From the NCBI GenBank assembly GCA_947498355.1, contig CANMKA010000023.1, forward strand, positions 1 through 63,010: DNA of 63,010 nt, given 5' to 3'. Within the stretch, counting starts at the first letter, position 1. Every line of letters begins with the position of its first letter. Of this stretch, positions 1-9,287 are shown in pieces. Source of the stretch: an uncultured Paraglaciecola sp. (GTDB lineage: Bacteria > Pseudomonadota > Gammaproteobacteria > Enterobacterales > Alteromonadaceae). The position numbers and the translations under genes were made by a program. A model generated the notes under the pieces. It did not search any database. It was not told the DNA's origin and was given only the letters and a program-made list of their open reading frames with translations.

Positions 1-101
1 TACTCAATGCGTGCACCACAGCTTGGAATGATTTTGTTGGTGACCTCAACCGGGTAACGAAAATGTGCAATAGAGACTGGTTGGATGTGAGCAACACTTA
101 A
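1..101 (+). CDS. possible 3' end of an unrecognised gene (partial)
   Basis: An open frame enters from the left edge and stops with TAA at 99-101, giving 32 residues that end in NRDWLDVSNT. I recognise no family. The opposite strand is also open over most of this stretch, in a frame running off the left edge, but without an ATG, so the coding strand is uncertain. The minus-strand terminator at 143-168 belongs to the next gene and does not settle the question. Treat this as an edge fragment only. Confidence 0.25.
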   Translation, partial: LNACTTAWNDFVGDLNRVTKMCNRDWLDVSNT

Positions 102-142
102 GATGGAATGGTATAAAACCGTTATTTCAAAAGCCAAAAACT

Positions 143-168
143 AAAAAGCCCCGCAACTGCGAGGCTTT
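143..168 (-). terminator. rho-independent terminator of the 187-516 gene
   Basis: An 11-bp stem (145-155 with 158-168, one G-U pair in the minus-strand RNA) has a 2-nt loop and is followed on the minus strand by a run of T. It lies 19 nt after the stop codon of the 109-residue gene. Confidence 0.8.
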
Positions 169-186
169 CATCATTCGTTGATTAAT

Positions 187-516
187 TTAAAACGCGTTTT
201 CTTGATGGATCTTAATAAACAAAGGTGTCCCATGTTTACTGTAATCAACCTTGTATTCTTTGCCATTAATGGTTTGAACAAAAAGAAGAGTTTTCTCTTC
301 ACCAAATATATCAATACTAGTTACGTCTAGTAGCTCAAGGTCAAGTTGCTTAGCTTCGCGCTTATTATCTGGAATTCGGCTAGTGTATTCTTTAAGACCT
401 TTGTGAGTCACAATGACTGGCGGTTGATCTTCACCATTAACAATAAGCAAATCAACTTTTCTAATTTTATGAATGATAGTATTTCGACCACTCACCAAAA
501 ATGGTTTTTCAGTCAT
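187..516 (-). CDS. hypothetical protein, 109 aa
   Basis: A small soluble protein without signal peptide or membrane segment. It is rich in beta-forming stretches (VDLLIVNGEDQPPVIVTHKG; IFGEEKTLLFVQTINGKEYKV). The ATG has a good ribosome site (GGAGAGG 5 nt upstream) and the gene ends at a clear terminator, so it is very likely expressed as a single-gene unit. I do not recognise the family. Its neighbour upstream is the tRNA gene, which runs on the other strand, so no functional context can be drawn. Confidence 0.75.
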   Translation of the reverse strand: MTEKPFLVSGRNTIIHKIRKVDLLIVNGEDQPPVIVTHKGLKEYTSRIPDNKREAKQLDLELLDVTSIDIFGEEKTLLFVQTINGKEYKVDYSKHGTPLFIKIHQENAF

Positions 517-696
517 GTTCCTCTCCAGAAAACGCTTGCAATGAACTAAGTAGTTATAAAGATAGAAGATAACAGAGTTTTTTTACGATGCACACCCTTG
601 ATGATCATAGAAAGTATTAAATTGAACAAAGCTGCTCAATAAATCAGCAAACTCACATTTTTTCAATAATGTTTGCCAAACATAGCTGACAAAATG

Positions 697-725
697 ATGA
701 CAAGCTAAAAAAAACTGCTTATACT
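697..725 (+). promoter_or_regulatory. sigma-70 promoter of the tRNA gene
   Basis: ATGACA at 697-702, a 17-bp spacer and TATACT at 720-725, followed by a GC-rich discriminator (GCGCTCC) of the kind found at stringently controlled stable-RNA promoters. The tRNA begins about 48 nt after the expected start site. Confidence 0.7.
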
Positions 726-779
726 GCGCTCCGTTCTTGAGAACTGGACCCAAAAGCTAGTTTCACGAATGTTTTTCAA

Positions 780-856
780 GGCCCGATAGCTCAGTTGGTT
801 AGAGCATCCGACTCATAATCGGCAGGTCCCCTGTTCAAGTCAGGGTCGGGCCACCA
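780..856 (+). tRNA. tRNA with CAT anticodon (tRNA-Ile2 more likely than elongator tRNA-Met)
   Basis: A 77-nt cloverleaf with encoded CCA: acceptor stem GGCCCGA/TCGGGCC, D-stem GCTC/GAGC, anticodon loop CTCATAA with CAT at 814-816, T-stem CCCTG/CAGGG. Position 27-43 is a T/C mismatch at the top of the anticodon stem. Acceptor pairs C4-G69 and C5-G68 and the T-loop TTCAAGT match the tRNA-Ile2 type, whose C34 is changed to lysidine by TilS so that it reads AUA. Elongator tRNA-Met shares the CAT anticodon, so the identity is inferred. It stands alone with its own promoter. Confidence 0.95.
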
Positions 857-1096
857 TTTCTCTCTAGATATACCTGATTTTAGTATTCAATTTAAGCAAC
901 TTTCAGCAAGCATACTCTCCAACCAGAATTAGTTCAGATACTAGAGTTAAGGTTACTTCTAGGTCTACTATAGATAGCTAAACTCCCGATAATACAATCA
1001 GCCACCTCACTTTTTACCCAGCATGATTAATAAATCAGACAATCTCCCCTGTTGAAAAGCTATTCCTTATTGTTTTATTAACTTATCTATCAATAC

Positions 1097-3847
1097 CTAA
1101 AAACTCTCCCATTCATCCTCGTTATCTACATCTGCTGGAATAAGAGATGACTTAGCGACCCCTTGAGTCATTGTCGTGGCTCTTTCATCAACACTGCTTG
1201 GTAACGACTTTTGTGACTCAGCGGATTTTTTTGAAGAGTAAACTTGGGCTTGCTGGCTCTCTATGTTTCTGTGCTTAACCTTGCCAATATCAAATGTTTG
1301 TACTCTTTGTCCCAATTGTTTAGCTTGAGTATTCATGCTTTCTGCGGCAGCCGCAGCTTCTTCAACTAAAGCCGCGTTTTGCTGAGTCATTTCATCCATT
1401 TGCACGATAGCTTCATTAATAGACTCGATCCCTGCTGCCTGCTCTGCAGATGAAGAGGCAATATCTGCCATAATCTCGTTCACATGGGAGATAGCCTCGA
1501 CAATTTCCCCCATAGTCGCACCTGACTGGTTGACAAGCTTGTTGCCACTTTCGACTTTGCTCACAGAGTCTGAAATTAGTCCCTTTATATCTTTTGCTGC
1601 GTTAGCTGAACGCTGAGCTAAGGTTCTCACTTCTGACGCAACCACTGCAAAACCTCTACCTTGCTCGCCCGCCCTAGCCGCTTCTACAGCGGCATTCAAG
1701 GCTAATATGTTGGTTTGAAAAGCAATACCGTCTATTACACCTATAATATCGGCAATGCGCGCAGCAGAACTATGTATCTCGGCCATAGTTTGCACTACAT
1801 CCTCAATCAGCTTGCCGCCTTCAGTGGCAACCGATGAAGCATTGGATGCCAAGTCATTTGCTCGCTTAGCATTCTCAGCATTTAGCTGCACTGTGCTGGT
1901 AATCTGCTCCATACTGGATGCAGTTTCTTCAAGATTGGCAGCTTGTTGCTCAGTTCGCGACGACAGGTCTGAATTACCCATTGCGATTTCTCCAGAACCG
2001 CTGGTAATAGTCTCAGACGCTTCTCTTATCTCGCCAATTACTGACGCCAAATTATCTGCAGTTTCGTTGCAATAATCTTTCATTTCACCGAATGTGCCAG
2101 CGAAATCTCGTGTAATACGTTGGGTTAGATCACGTTTGGCAATAGCCATTAAAATTTGCGTTATCTCCGACAACCCCTGTTCTGTGACGTTCATTAGCTG
2201 ATTTAAACCTTCAGCCAAAGTCAGATGGAAGTCTGCCTTGCCTTCGGTATTTGCTCTTAGAGTAAAGTCACCAGCAACCGCCCCCTCTACCAATTGTGCT
2301 ATGTCTTTCTCAGCATTGACCTCTTTGCTACGATCAACCCATTCGACAGCACCACCTAGCAGATTACCATCAGACGATTTAATTGGATTGGAGGTGATTT
2401 TAAAGTAACACTGACCTAGTAAAAGCTGGTTTTCGTAGGGGTGTGATAATTGATGCTCTGGGTAAAACATACTGATATTTTTACCTAATACATTAGATGC
2501 ACTGAACTGAGGTAAGTCATTTTGTATGTTCTTCTCAGTTTGCACAAAAAGGGCAGCCATGGCTTCGTTTATATAAGTAATTTCGCCATTCACATCAGCC
2601 ATCATAAAACACGATGAACTCTTGTCTAGGGCCTGCCTAATTCGCATCGCCTCAACAGACAAAACGGAGAAAGCCTTAAGCGCGTCAGTTAGAGACTCTA
2701 CATTGGTTTGAATTTTTCCGATTTCATCTTCCCGTTTATGGCCTAAATCAACATCGTATTCTTTGACAGTTAACTTTTGGAGTGCGTTTGAAAGGCTTGA
2801 AATACCCGAGGTAATAGACAAATTAACCACAATAAATACAAAGCTTGCTAGCAATAATAAACACCCAATAATTAACCATTGAATGACTCTTTTATCATTG
2901 ACTGCATGGCTATAATCAAGCAAGAGTCTGCTAAGTTCAGTCACGTATTGGTCTTGCTTTTTATATAAAGATTCAATTTCACGAGTAAAGCCCCCGAAAA
3001 ACTCTGCCGATGGAAAATCTAAAGCTTCAGCCTGCATAATATTCTTATCTAACATGTCCATTGCAAGAGCCAAAGCTTGGTTAAAGTCATTCGCATCTTG
3101 GCTTAAGCGTTTTAGTCTAGGGTCATCACTGGTCTCAGAGACAAAACGTAAATTACGCAGGAAATCTAAATTGGCAGAGCGTGCGTTGTTCCTTATCCCT
3201 TCTAGTCTAGCTTGGGTTTCTGCATCCAAGGATTGAGATGCCAACACCCCAGCACCCAATCCCCTAATTTTACCCAAAGTATCGGTTAACGTAGGAAGTG
3301 CATTAAAGTTCGCCATCACTAAGTGATAAGCACTATCTGATGGAGCGTAAATTAATTTAAAATTCCTCAGCACAGACGCTGCGACTTCACCCACATCGAC
3401 AATCAACTGTGAGTGGCGATTAAATATGTCGTTCTTTTCACCCTCTTTCGCAACAGATTGAGTCTTTAAGATGGTCCATGATTGGTATTGTTTCTGCAAA
3501 ATAATGCTCGCAGACACGCCCTCAGATTTGGCTTTTAAATCCGATAAAAGGCTTTGAAAAGTAGCGTCAACATCGGCGCCAATGTTGACCAAGGTCGTTC
3601 TTGCCGAGTCATCTCCACCTAACCACCTAGCCGAGGTTCCTCTATGCTTGGCAATAAATTTACGTAATAGCACAGTTTTTTGCGCGATAGGCACACCCGA
3701 TATACTCAAAGATGCGAGTTTTACATTTTGGTTGGCTTGCTGATTTAAGTAATACGCAGGAATTGATACAGCGATAAAGGTCACGAGGGCAAACAAACTG
3801 AGTTTAGCCTTAATGCTAACCTTGTTTGCGTATTGCATAAATTTCAT
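1097..3847 (-). CDS. methyl-accepting chemotaxis protein with PAS domain
   Basis: A 916-residue transmembrane chemoreceptor that should feed a CheA-CheW array. TM1 is about residues 16-34, followed by a helical periplasmic domain of nearly 290 residues reminiscent of NIT-type sensing domains, TM2 about 322-344, HAMP, a PAS domain from about 400 ([20 protein letters not shown]), a second HAMP-like linker and the signalling domain with its conserved hairpin tip ([20 protein letters not shown], about 710-735). The C-terminus is EWESF, a CheR/CheB-tethering type pentapeptide (compare NWETF of Tsr). The start chosen is the ATG at 3847, which has AAAGG upstream; a longer frame has no such support. 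It is a single-gene unit. Confidence 0.95.
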   Translation of the reverse strand: MKFMQYANKVSIKAKLSLFALVTFIAVSIPAYYLNQQANQNVKLASLSISGVPIAQKTVLLRKFIAKHRGTSARWLGGDDSARTTLVNIGADVDATFQSLLSDLKAKSEGVSASIILQKQYQSWTILKTQSVAKEGEKNDIFNRHSQLIVDVGEVAASVLRNFKLIYAPSDSAYHLVMANFNALPTLTDTLGKIRGLGAGVLASQSLDAETQARLEGIRNNARSANLDFLRNLRFVSETSDDPRLKRLSQDANDFNQALALAMDMLDKNIMQAEALDFPSAEFFGGFTREIESLYKKQDQYVTELSRLLLDYSHAVNDKRVIQWLIIGCLLLLASFVFIVVNLSITSGISSLSNALQKLTVKEYDVDLGHKREDEIGKIQTNVESLTDALKAFSVLSVEAMRIRQALDKSSSCFMMADVNGEITYINEAMAALFVQTEKNIQNDLPQFSASNVLGKNISMFYPEHQLSHPYENQLLLGQCYFKITSNPIKSSDGNLLGGAVEWVDRSKEVNAEKDIAQLVEGAVAGDFTLRANTEGKADFHLTLAEGLNQLMNVTEQGLSEITQILMAIAKRDLTQRITRDFAGTFGEMKDYCNETADNLASVIGEIREASETITSGSGEIAMGNSDLSSRTEQQAANLEETASSMEQITSTVQLNAENAKRANDLASNASSVATEGGKLIEDVVQTMAEIHSSAARIADIIGVIDGIAFQTNILALNAAVEAARAGEQGRGFAVVASEVRTLAQRSANAAKDIKGLISDSVSKVESGNKLVNQSGATMGEIVEAISHVNEIMADIASSSAEQAAGIESINEAIVQMDEMTQQNAALVEEAAAAAESMNTQAKQLGQRVQTFDIGKVKHRNIESQQAQVYSSKKSAESQKSLPSSVDERATTMTQGVAKSSLIPADVDNEDEWESF

Positions 3848-4312
3848 TGAATTACCTTTTAGGGAGCTGGAACATAAATAAAACGCATTACATGAACCAT
3901 TGTTGGAATACACGTGAGACTACTGAGTATTTACGTAAAAATTATAAAATTCAACTATCTACGTAAAAAATTGATATTGAGCAAGGTATTGATATACCAA
4001 ACAATAGACGGGCGTAAATGATAAATAAACCCTTAACTTGTGCTTTGGGTAGCAATTTGAATTTCTGAGACTCTTTTTACACCAAACCAACCGAGTAATT
4101 GCTCCACGCAAAGAGCGATAGAGCTTTAGGTTCAAATTCGTTTGCTATACATTCGCTACCGACGCAAAACTTTGATTTTTACTAAGAATAAATCGCTGAA
4201 CAGGAGCCTTTAATAAATCATTTAAAACCAGAATCTTACATAATTTCATTCAAAATCGGGTTATTTGGTTTCATAATACGAAAGGCCACCCTTAATCTTC
4301 GGCTTTTTAAAT
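3848..4312. other. 465-bp intergenic stretch, nothing assigned
   Basis: An AT-rich spacer upstream of the chemoreceptor gene and downstream of the GFA-family gene. It must hold the receptor promoter, but I could not pick a convincing one. A GG-N10-GC arrangement on the minus strand at about 3882-3895 is too poor to call a sigma-54 site. No terminator, RNA or repeat was seen. Confidence 0.5.
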
Positions 4313-4741
4313 TTAAGTACTCAGTCTGTGTATAAAATCATGAATATCGCTAGGCATTCCATCTAAAGATGTTTCAGTAGTGACAAGCTCATCCCACTGT
4401 GCTCTATCACTGCAACAAAGATGCGCATAAATCTTAGGGTAAATGTCCGATGATTCGATTAATCCCATAGGGATCCAGACGTAAGGTAAACCTCGCAGTT
4501 TATTCGGGACAGGACTGCCGCAACCGCAACAAAAATCAGAAGTAAAGCCTGAAGGCTTTTGCCAATGTGTGATTTTTTCTTGCCCCTTCAACCAAACAAA
4601 GGCTTCCTCACCAACAATTGCCGCAGTATTAGATGTTGAACCGGATTGCTTTTGGCATAACTGGCAATGGCATTGATAAAGCTTAGTAATCTTAGACAAC
4701 ACCCGAAAACTCACCTCGCGACAATTACAATACCCTTGCAT
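4313..4741 (-). CDS. GFA/CENP-V family zinc protein
   Basis: A 142-residue cytoplasmic protein of the glutathione-dependent formaldehyde-activating (GFA) fold. Cysteines fall in the family pattern: C5-N-C7, then C24-H-C26-x2-C29-x-K31, then C71/C72 and C74 within FCCGCGSP; these bind structural and catalytic zinc. The length is normal. Most members are not true Gfa enzymes and their substrate is unknown, so no function is claimed beyond the fold. The ATG is preceded by a strong GGAGGGG. It lies 59 nt after mutT on the same strand and could be read through from it. Confidence 0.85.
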   Translation of the reverse strand: MQGYCNCREVSFRVLSKITKLYQCHCQLCQKQSGSTSNTAAIVGEEAFVWLKGQEKITHWQKPSGFTSDFCCGCGSPVPNKLRGLPYVWIPMGLIESSDIYPKIYAHLCCSDRAQWDELVTTETSLDGMPSDIHDFIHRLST

Positions 4742-4800
4742 CCTTCCCCTCCGGTTTTTGCCAAAATTTTATTAATATCTTAGATAACATTGCTGGTATC

Positions 4801-5196
4801 TCAATTATTTCCCATTGTTTGCAATCGCTCAACAATCTCTTTATTCGCTGCTGGAAACTCAAACTCATTTAGGTTTGCAATATTAACCCAACGAGACTCT
4901 TGACCTTCTTGATGGTTAGGCTTGCCTTCAAACACCTCTACAATACGTACATCTAACCGAACACGTTTATCACCATAGTCATGCTCTATAATCATGAGAG
5001 GTTGTTGAGTTAGCACCTTAATCCCTATTTCTTCTTGTAACTCACGAACTAAGGCGTGCTCGATTGTCTCGTGCTCTTCGCGTTTTCCACCAGGAAACTC
5101 CCATTTTCCACCTTGATGTAAACTCTGTGCACGTCGGCTAATATAAATTTGTTGGCCTTGCTTAATTACACCAACCGCAACCTCTACTATTTTCAT
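4801..5196 (-). CDS. mutT: 8-oxo-dGTP diphosphatase MutT
   Basis: A 131-residue Nudix hydrolase that removes 8-oxo-dGTP from the nucleotide pool and so prevents A:T to C:G transversions. The Nudix box is complete at residues 37-59 (G-x5-E-x7-RELQEEIGI). Length and N-terminus (KIVEVAVGVI) match MutT. It follows secA as in Escherichia coli, but a terminator at 5226-5250 lies between them, so expression depends on read-through or on a promoter in the roughly 30-nt gap. Confidence 0.93.
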   Translation of the reverse strand: MKIVEVAVGVIKQGQQIYISRRAQSLHQGGKWEFPGGKREEHETIEHALVRELQEEIGIKVLTQQPLMIIEHDYGDKRVRLDVRIVEVFEGKPNHQEGQESRWVNIANLNEFEFPAANKEIVERLQTMGNN

Positions 5197-5225
5197 GAAT
5201 ATAATATTCCCTATATTAGCTATAT

Positions 5226-5250
5226 AAAAAAGCCGGACTAGGTCCGGCTT
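5226..5250 (-). terminator. terminator after secA
   Basis: A perfect 9-bp GC-rich stem (AAGCCGGAC at 5230-5238 with 5242-5250), loop TAG, followed on the minus strand by TTTTTT. It lies 5 nt after the secA stop codon. Confidence 0.9.
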
Positions 5251-5254
5251 GGTT

Positions 5255-7975
5255 TTAGCTTAATTTGCCACAACATTGTTTGTATTTTTTACCCGACCCA
5301 CAAGGACAAGGGTCATTGCGTCCCACTCTTGGGTTATCCCTAACCACTGGGCCTCCTTGAGGTTCAGGGTTTTGCTGGGGGCTGGCGCTCTCTTGAGGTG
5401 ATTCATGCTCAAAGCTTTTTGCAGTATTTTCGGCCGCCACTCGTCTTTGTTCTTCAACGGCTTCTACATCTTCTTGGGCTTTAACTTGTACCTTGCTTAG
5501 AATACTTACCACTTCAACTTTTAAGTTTTCTAACATTTCGGAAAACAATTCGAACGATTCACGCTTATATTCTTGCTTAGGATTTTTTTGCGCATAACCA
5601 CGTAAATGTATCCCTTGGCGTAAATGGTCCATTGCAGCTAAGTGCTCTTTCCAGTGACTATCTAGGTTTTGTAACATTACTGCTTTTTCAAAGTTACGTA
5701 ACACCTCTGGGCCAACAATCTCTTCTTTGGCTTTGTATGCACTGTCTACCTCGGCAATGATCCGCTCACGAATCACTTCTTCGTATAACTTATCATCATC
5801 GTCTAACCATTTCTGTACAGGCATCTCGAGTAAAAACTCACTTTTGAAGTGTTCTTCTAAGCCTGATACGTCCCACATTTCGTCAAGTGATTGAGGCGGG
5901 ATATATTGATCAATAATTCCGTTAACCACATCACTTCTAATGGCGTTTATGGTGTCGCCAATTTCACCTTCATCAAGCAGCTCATTGCGCTGCTCGTAAA
6001 TAACTTTACGTTGATCGTTGGCCACATCATCGTATTCAAGTAACTGCTTACGCATGTCAAAGTTACGCCCTTCAACTTTACGTTGCGCGTTTTCGATAGC
6101 GCGCGTCACCCAAGGGTGCTCGATAGCTTCGCCACGCTCCATACCTAAACGCTTCATCATATTGCCCATTTTTTCAGAAGCAAAGATACGCATTAAGGCG
6201 TCGTCTAACGACAAGTAAAAACGAGATGAACCTGCGTCGCCTTGACGGCCAGCACGACCTCGTAATTGATTATCGATACGACGAGATTCGTGACGCTCGG
6301 TACCTATAATATGAAGTCCACCCGCAGCTAATACTGCGTCATGATCTTTTTGCCAATCTTCTTTAATTTTTTCAATTTTTGACGGCTTAGGATCATTAAT
6401 TTTATCAATTTCAGCTTGCCAATTCCCCCCTAACACAATGTCCGTTCCTCGCCCAGCCATGTTAGTTGCTATAGTGACAGCACCAGACTTACCCGCTTGG
6501 GCAATAATGTCGGCTTCTTGCTCATGGAACTTAGCGTTTAGCACTTTGTGAGGGATTTTGCTTTGTTTTAAAATGCTCGAAATCAGCTCAGAATTTTCGA
6601 TAGAAACTGTACCAACTAGTACAGGCTGACCACGCTTAACGCAGTCTTTAATATCTTCGACAATGGCTTCGTATTTTTCTTGCGCTGTTAAATAAATCAA
6701 ATCCGCTTTATCGTCACGAGCCATAGGTTTGTTAGTCGGAATGACCACAGTATCTAAGCCATAAATACTTTGAAACTCAAAGGCTTCGGTATCTGCTGTC
6801 CCCGTCATACCCGATAGTTTTTCGTATAAGCGGAAGTAATTCTGGAAGGTAATAGAGGCTAAGGTTTGGTTTTCATTTTGAATTTGCACCCCTTCTTTAG
6901 CTTCAACAGCTTGGTGCAAACCCTCGGACCAACGACGGCCTTCCATGGTTCTGCCTGTATGCTCGTCAACAATGACAATTTCATTGCCTTTTACTATGTA
7001 ATCTACGTCTTTAGCGAACAGTTTATGGGCTTTTAATGCAGCGTTAACATGGTGCAACAAAGAAATATTAGACGCGGCAAATAAGGACTCTTCTTCAGCC
7101 AAGATACCTTGACGTTTGAGCACCTCTTCTACAAAAATCTGCCCATTCTCGGTTAAATGAATCTGTTTGCCTTTCTCATCGATGGTGAAATGACCTTCAC
7201 CTATCTGTCCCTCTTCATCTTCTTTATCTTGTTGGACTAGCTCAGGGATGATCAAGTCAATTTTTTTATACAATTCAGAGCTGTCTTCTGCTTGCCCAGA
7301 GATAATTAGCGGAGTTCTCGCCTCATCGATTAAGATTGAATCCACTTCATCAATTACTGCAAAATGCAGCTTACGCTGTACCCGCTCTTGAGGACTAAAA
7401 GCCATATTGTCGCGCAGATAATCAAAACCAAATTCATTGTTAGTGCCATAGGTAATATCAGCAGCATAGGCTTCTTTTTTCTGGGCATGATTCATTCCCG
7501 GAATGTTGCAACCAACCGTTAACCCCAAAAATTCAAATAAAGGGCGACTCCAATCTGCATCTCGCGACGCTAGGTAGTCATTTACGGTGATAACATGGAC
7601 CCCTTTTCCTGTGATGGCATTCAGGTAAGTAGGCAAAGTAGAGGTTAAGGTTTTACCTTCACCTGTGCGCATTTCCGAAATTTTGCCTTGATGTAACACT
7701 TGGCCGCCTAGCATTTGTACATCGAAATGACGCATGCCAAACACCCGTTTACTGGCTTCACGGACCACAGCGAAGGCTTCGATAAGCAGATCATCTGTGC
7801 TTTCACCCGCAGCTAAGCGCTCTTGAAATTCTGCTGTTTTTGACTTTAACTGCTCATCGCTCAAACTTTCGTAATCGCTTTCGAGTTCATTGATACGTGT
7901 GACAGATTTACCTAATTGCTTTAATGTCCGGTCATTACGGCTGCCAAACACTTTGGTGAGAATACTCGAAAACAT
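5255..7975 (-). CDS. secA: preprotein translocase ATPase SecA
   Basis: A 906-residue motor of the Sec pathway that couples ATP hydrolysis to moving preproteins through SecYEG. Visible features: DEAD-motor NBD1 with Walker A MRTGEGKT near residue 105 and DEVDSIL, the preprotein cross-linking region, NBD2 with [18 protein letters not shown], the helical wing and scaffold, and the C-terminal zinc-binding, SecB-contacting tail [13 protein letters not shown]. Full length. The gene lies between an M23 peptidase gene, from which it is separated by a terminator, and mutT. I see no secM-like arrest peptide upstream. Confidence 0.99.
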   Translation of the reverse strand: MFSSILTKVFGSRNDRTLKQLGKSVTRINELESDYESLSDEQLKSKTAEFQERLAAGESTDDLLIEAFAVVREASKRVFGMRHFDVQMLGGQVLHQGKISEMRTGEGKTLTSTLPTYLNAITGKGVHVITVNDYLASRDADWSRPLFEFLGLTVGCNIPGMNHAQKKEAYAADITYGTNNEFGFDYLRDNMAFSPQERVQRKLHFAVIDEVDSILIDEARTPLIISGQAEDSSELYKKIDLIIPELVQQDKEDEEGQIGEGHFTIDEKGKQIHLTENGQIFVEEVLKRQGILAEEESLFAASNISLLHHVNAALKAHKLFAKDVDYIVKGNEIVIVDEHTGRTMEGRRWSEGLHQAVEAKEGVQIQNENQTLASITFQNYFRLYEKLSGMTGTADTEAFEFQSIYGLDTVVIPTNKPMARDDKADLIYLTAQEKYEAIVEDIKDCVKRGQPVLVGTVSIENSELISSILKQSKIPHKVLNAKFHEQEADIIAQAGKSGAVTIATNMAGRGTDIVLGGNWQAEIDKINDPKPSKIEKIKEDWQKDHDAVLAAGGLHIIGTERHESRRIDNQLRGRAGRQGDAGSSRFYLSLDDALMRIFASEKMGNMMKRLGMERGEAIEHPWVTRAIENAQRKVEGRNFDMRKQLLEYDDVANDQRKVIYEQRNELLDEGEIGDTINAIRSDVVNGIIDQYIPPQSLDEMWDVSGLEEHFKSEFLLEMPVQKWLDDDDKLYEEVIRERIIAEVDSAYKAKEEIVGPEVLRNFEKAVMLQNLDSHWKEHLAAMDHLRQGIHLRGYAQKNPKQEYKRESFELFSEMLENLKVEVVSILSKVQVKAQEDVEAVEEQRRVAAENTAKSFEHESPQESASPQQNPEPQGGPVVRDNPRVGRNDPCPCGSGKKYKQCCGKLS

Positions 7976-8062
7976 CGATTAACAACTTCCAATCTAAATA
8001 ATTTATATTTGCCCAGTAAGGTCTCATGGGCTCCAAATAACCAATGTAATTTTGGCTTATTC

Positions 8063-8097
8063 TAAAACAAAACAATCGGCTCACATTGAGCCGATTG
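8063..8097 (-). terminator. terminator between the M23 peptidase gene and secA
   Basis: A perfect 11-bp stem (8073-8083 with 8087-8097), 3-nt loop, followed on the minus strand by TTTTGTTTTAG. It indicates that secA has its own promoter in the roughly 90 bp that follow. Confidence 0.85.
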
Positions 8098-8161
8098 GTA
8101 ATAAAACGATAATATCATTTTTCGATCATAAAATAGAGATCGAAAATTAATTAAACCATCA

Positions 8162-9058
8162 TCAATAAACAAACGGCAGAGGATCAAGTTGCTTACCTCT
8201 ACGCAAAACTTCGTAATGCACATGAGCACCTGTCGAACGGCCCGTATTTCCCATTACAGCAATTTGTTGGCCTTTAGTCACAACATCTCCGACCTTAACG
8301 CTAAGAGCCTTGTTATGACCATAACGAGTTCGCAAACCATTGCCGTGGTCGATTTCAACCAGCTCGCCATATCCATAACGGCTGCCTGACCAGGTTATCA
8401 CCCCTGCACCTGTGGCTACCACAGGCTCACCTTCTTTGCCTGCAAAGTCTAAGCCTTTGTGCATAGCAGGGCGACCATTGAAAGGGTCAGCACGCATTCC
8501 ATAATACGACGATAACCAGCCAGACTGTATAGGTTTACCTTGTAACTGCGTCTCGGTTATTACATGGTGATTGAGCATGATAGATTCAAGGGCCGACAGC
8601 TCCACAGATTTAGTTTCAATTTGAGCGAGCATCTGGTCCATTTTATCGATCAATTCGTGCTCTACCTTGATTTCAAGTTCTGAATCGTCAATTGGGCCCC
8701 CCATACTTGGCCTCTGACCAAAACTAAACTCTGCTGGATCTAAATCAGCTTGCTCTACCAAACGAGCCCCTAGCGCATCTAAGCGTTGAATTTGACTTTG
8801 CATTTGAGCCATTTTTAACACTAACCCAGTAATTTTTTGCTCAGTTTGGTCTTTTAATGCACTAACTTTGGCCGCCTCGGCATTCAAACCAGTCTGAGTA
8901 TATTGAATGCGGGAAATATTTTCTTCTGGCAAATGGGTTGAGCGGCTAGATATCAAGAACAGCCCACTAACCAAGACCAACAAAGCCAATAATTTATTGC
9001 GAGTTAAACTAAATTCGAGTTTAGCGGTTTGGCTTTTAAACAATACAGTCAGCTTCAT
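8162..9058 (-). CDS. M23 (LytM) family metallopeptidase, membrane-anchored
   Basis: A 298-residue protein with an N-terminal cytoplasmic tail, one membrane anchor (LLALLVLVSGLFLIS, about residues 24-38), a coiled-coil-rich periplasmic stretch, and a C-terminal LytM domain. The zinc ligands are present: H and D in HKGLDF (about 199-203) and HVH (about 277-279), so it should be an active peptidoglycan endopeptidase rather than an EnvC/NlpD-type activator. The ATG at 9058 is chosen over an upstream TTG that has no ribosome site. M23 genes commonly sit between lpxC and secA in Alteromonadales; here lpxC is 25 kb away. Confidence 0.9.
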   Translation of the reverse strand: MKLTVLFKSQTAKLEFSLTRNKLLALLVLVSGLFLISSRSTHLPEENISRIQYTQTGLNAEAAKVSALKDQTEQKITGLVLKMAQMQSQIQRLDALGARLVEQADLDPAEFSFGQRPSMGGPIDDSELEIKVEHELIDKMDQMLAQIETKSVELSALESIMLNHHVITETQLQGKPIQSGWLSSYYGMRADPFNGRPAMHKGLDFAGKEGEPVVATGAGVITWSGSRYGYGELVEIDHGNGLRTRYGHNKALSVKVGDVVTKGQQIAVMGNTGRSTGAHVHYEVLRRGKQLDPLPFVY

Positions 9059-9287
9059 TAACAGCAAATACCTTGGGTAATGGAAAAGGTTGAGATAAGA
9101 GATTATGCGAAAAACCAACAAAGGGAAAGCGTTAGACGTATTTCAGTCGTCACTCACAACTGAAGATTTATACGTTTAATCGGTCACACAAACTAAGATA
9201 GTGAGGTTAACATAATGATTACAACTATTTAAAGCCGAACCTTAGGGTTTGTGTGTAAGTGTTAATGAAGCTCTGGTTAGCCTTAAC

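Noticed and set aside
1..140. Minus-strand open frame running off the left edge
   Set aside because: It lacks an ATG with ribosome site and begins at the terminator of the next gene; too little sequence to decide against the plus-strand reading.
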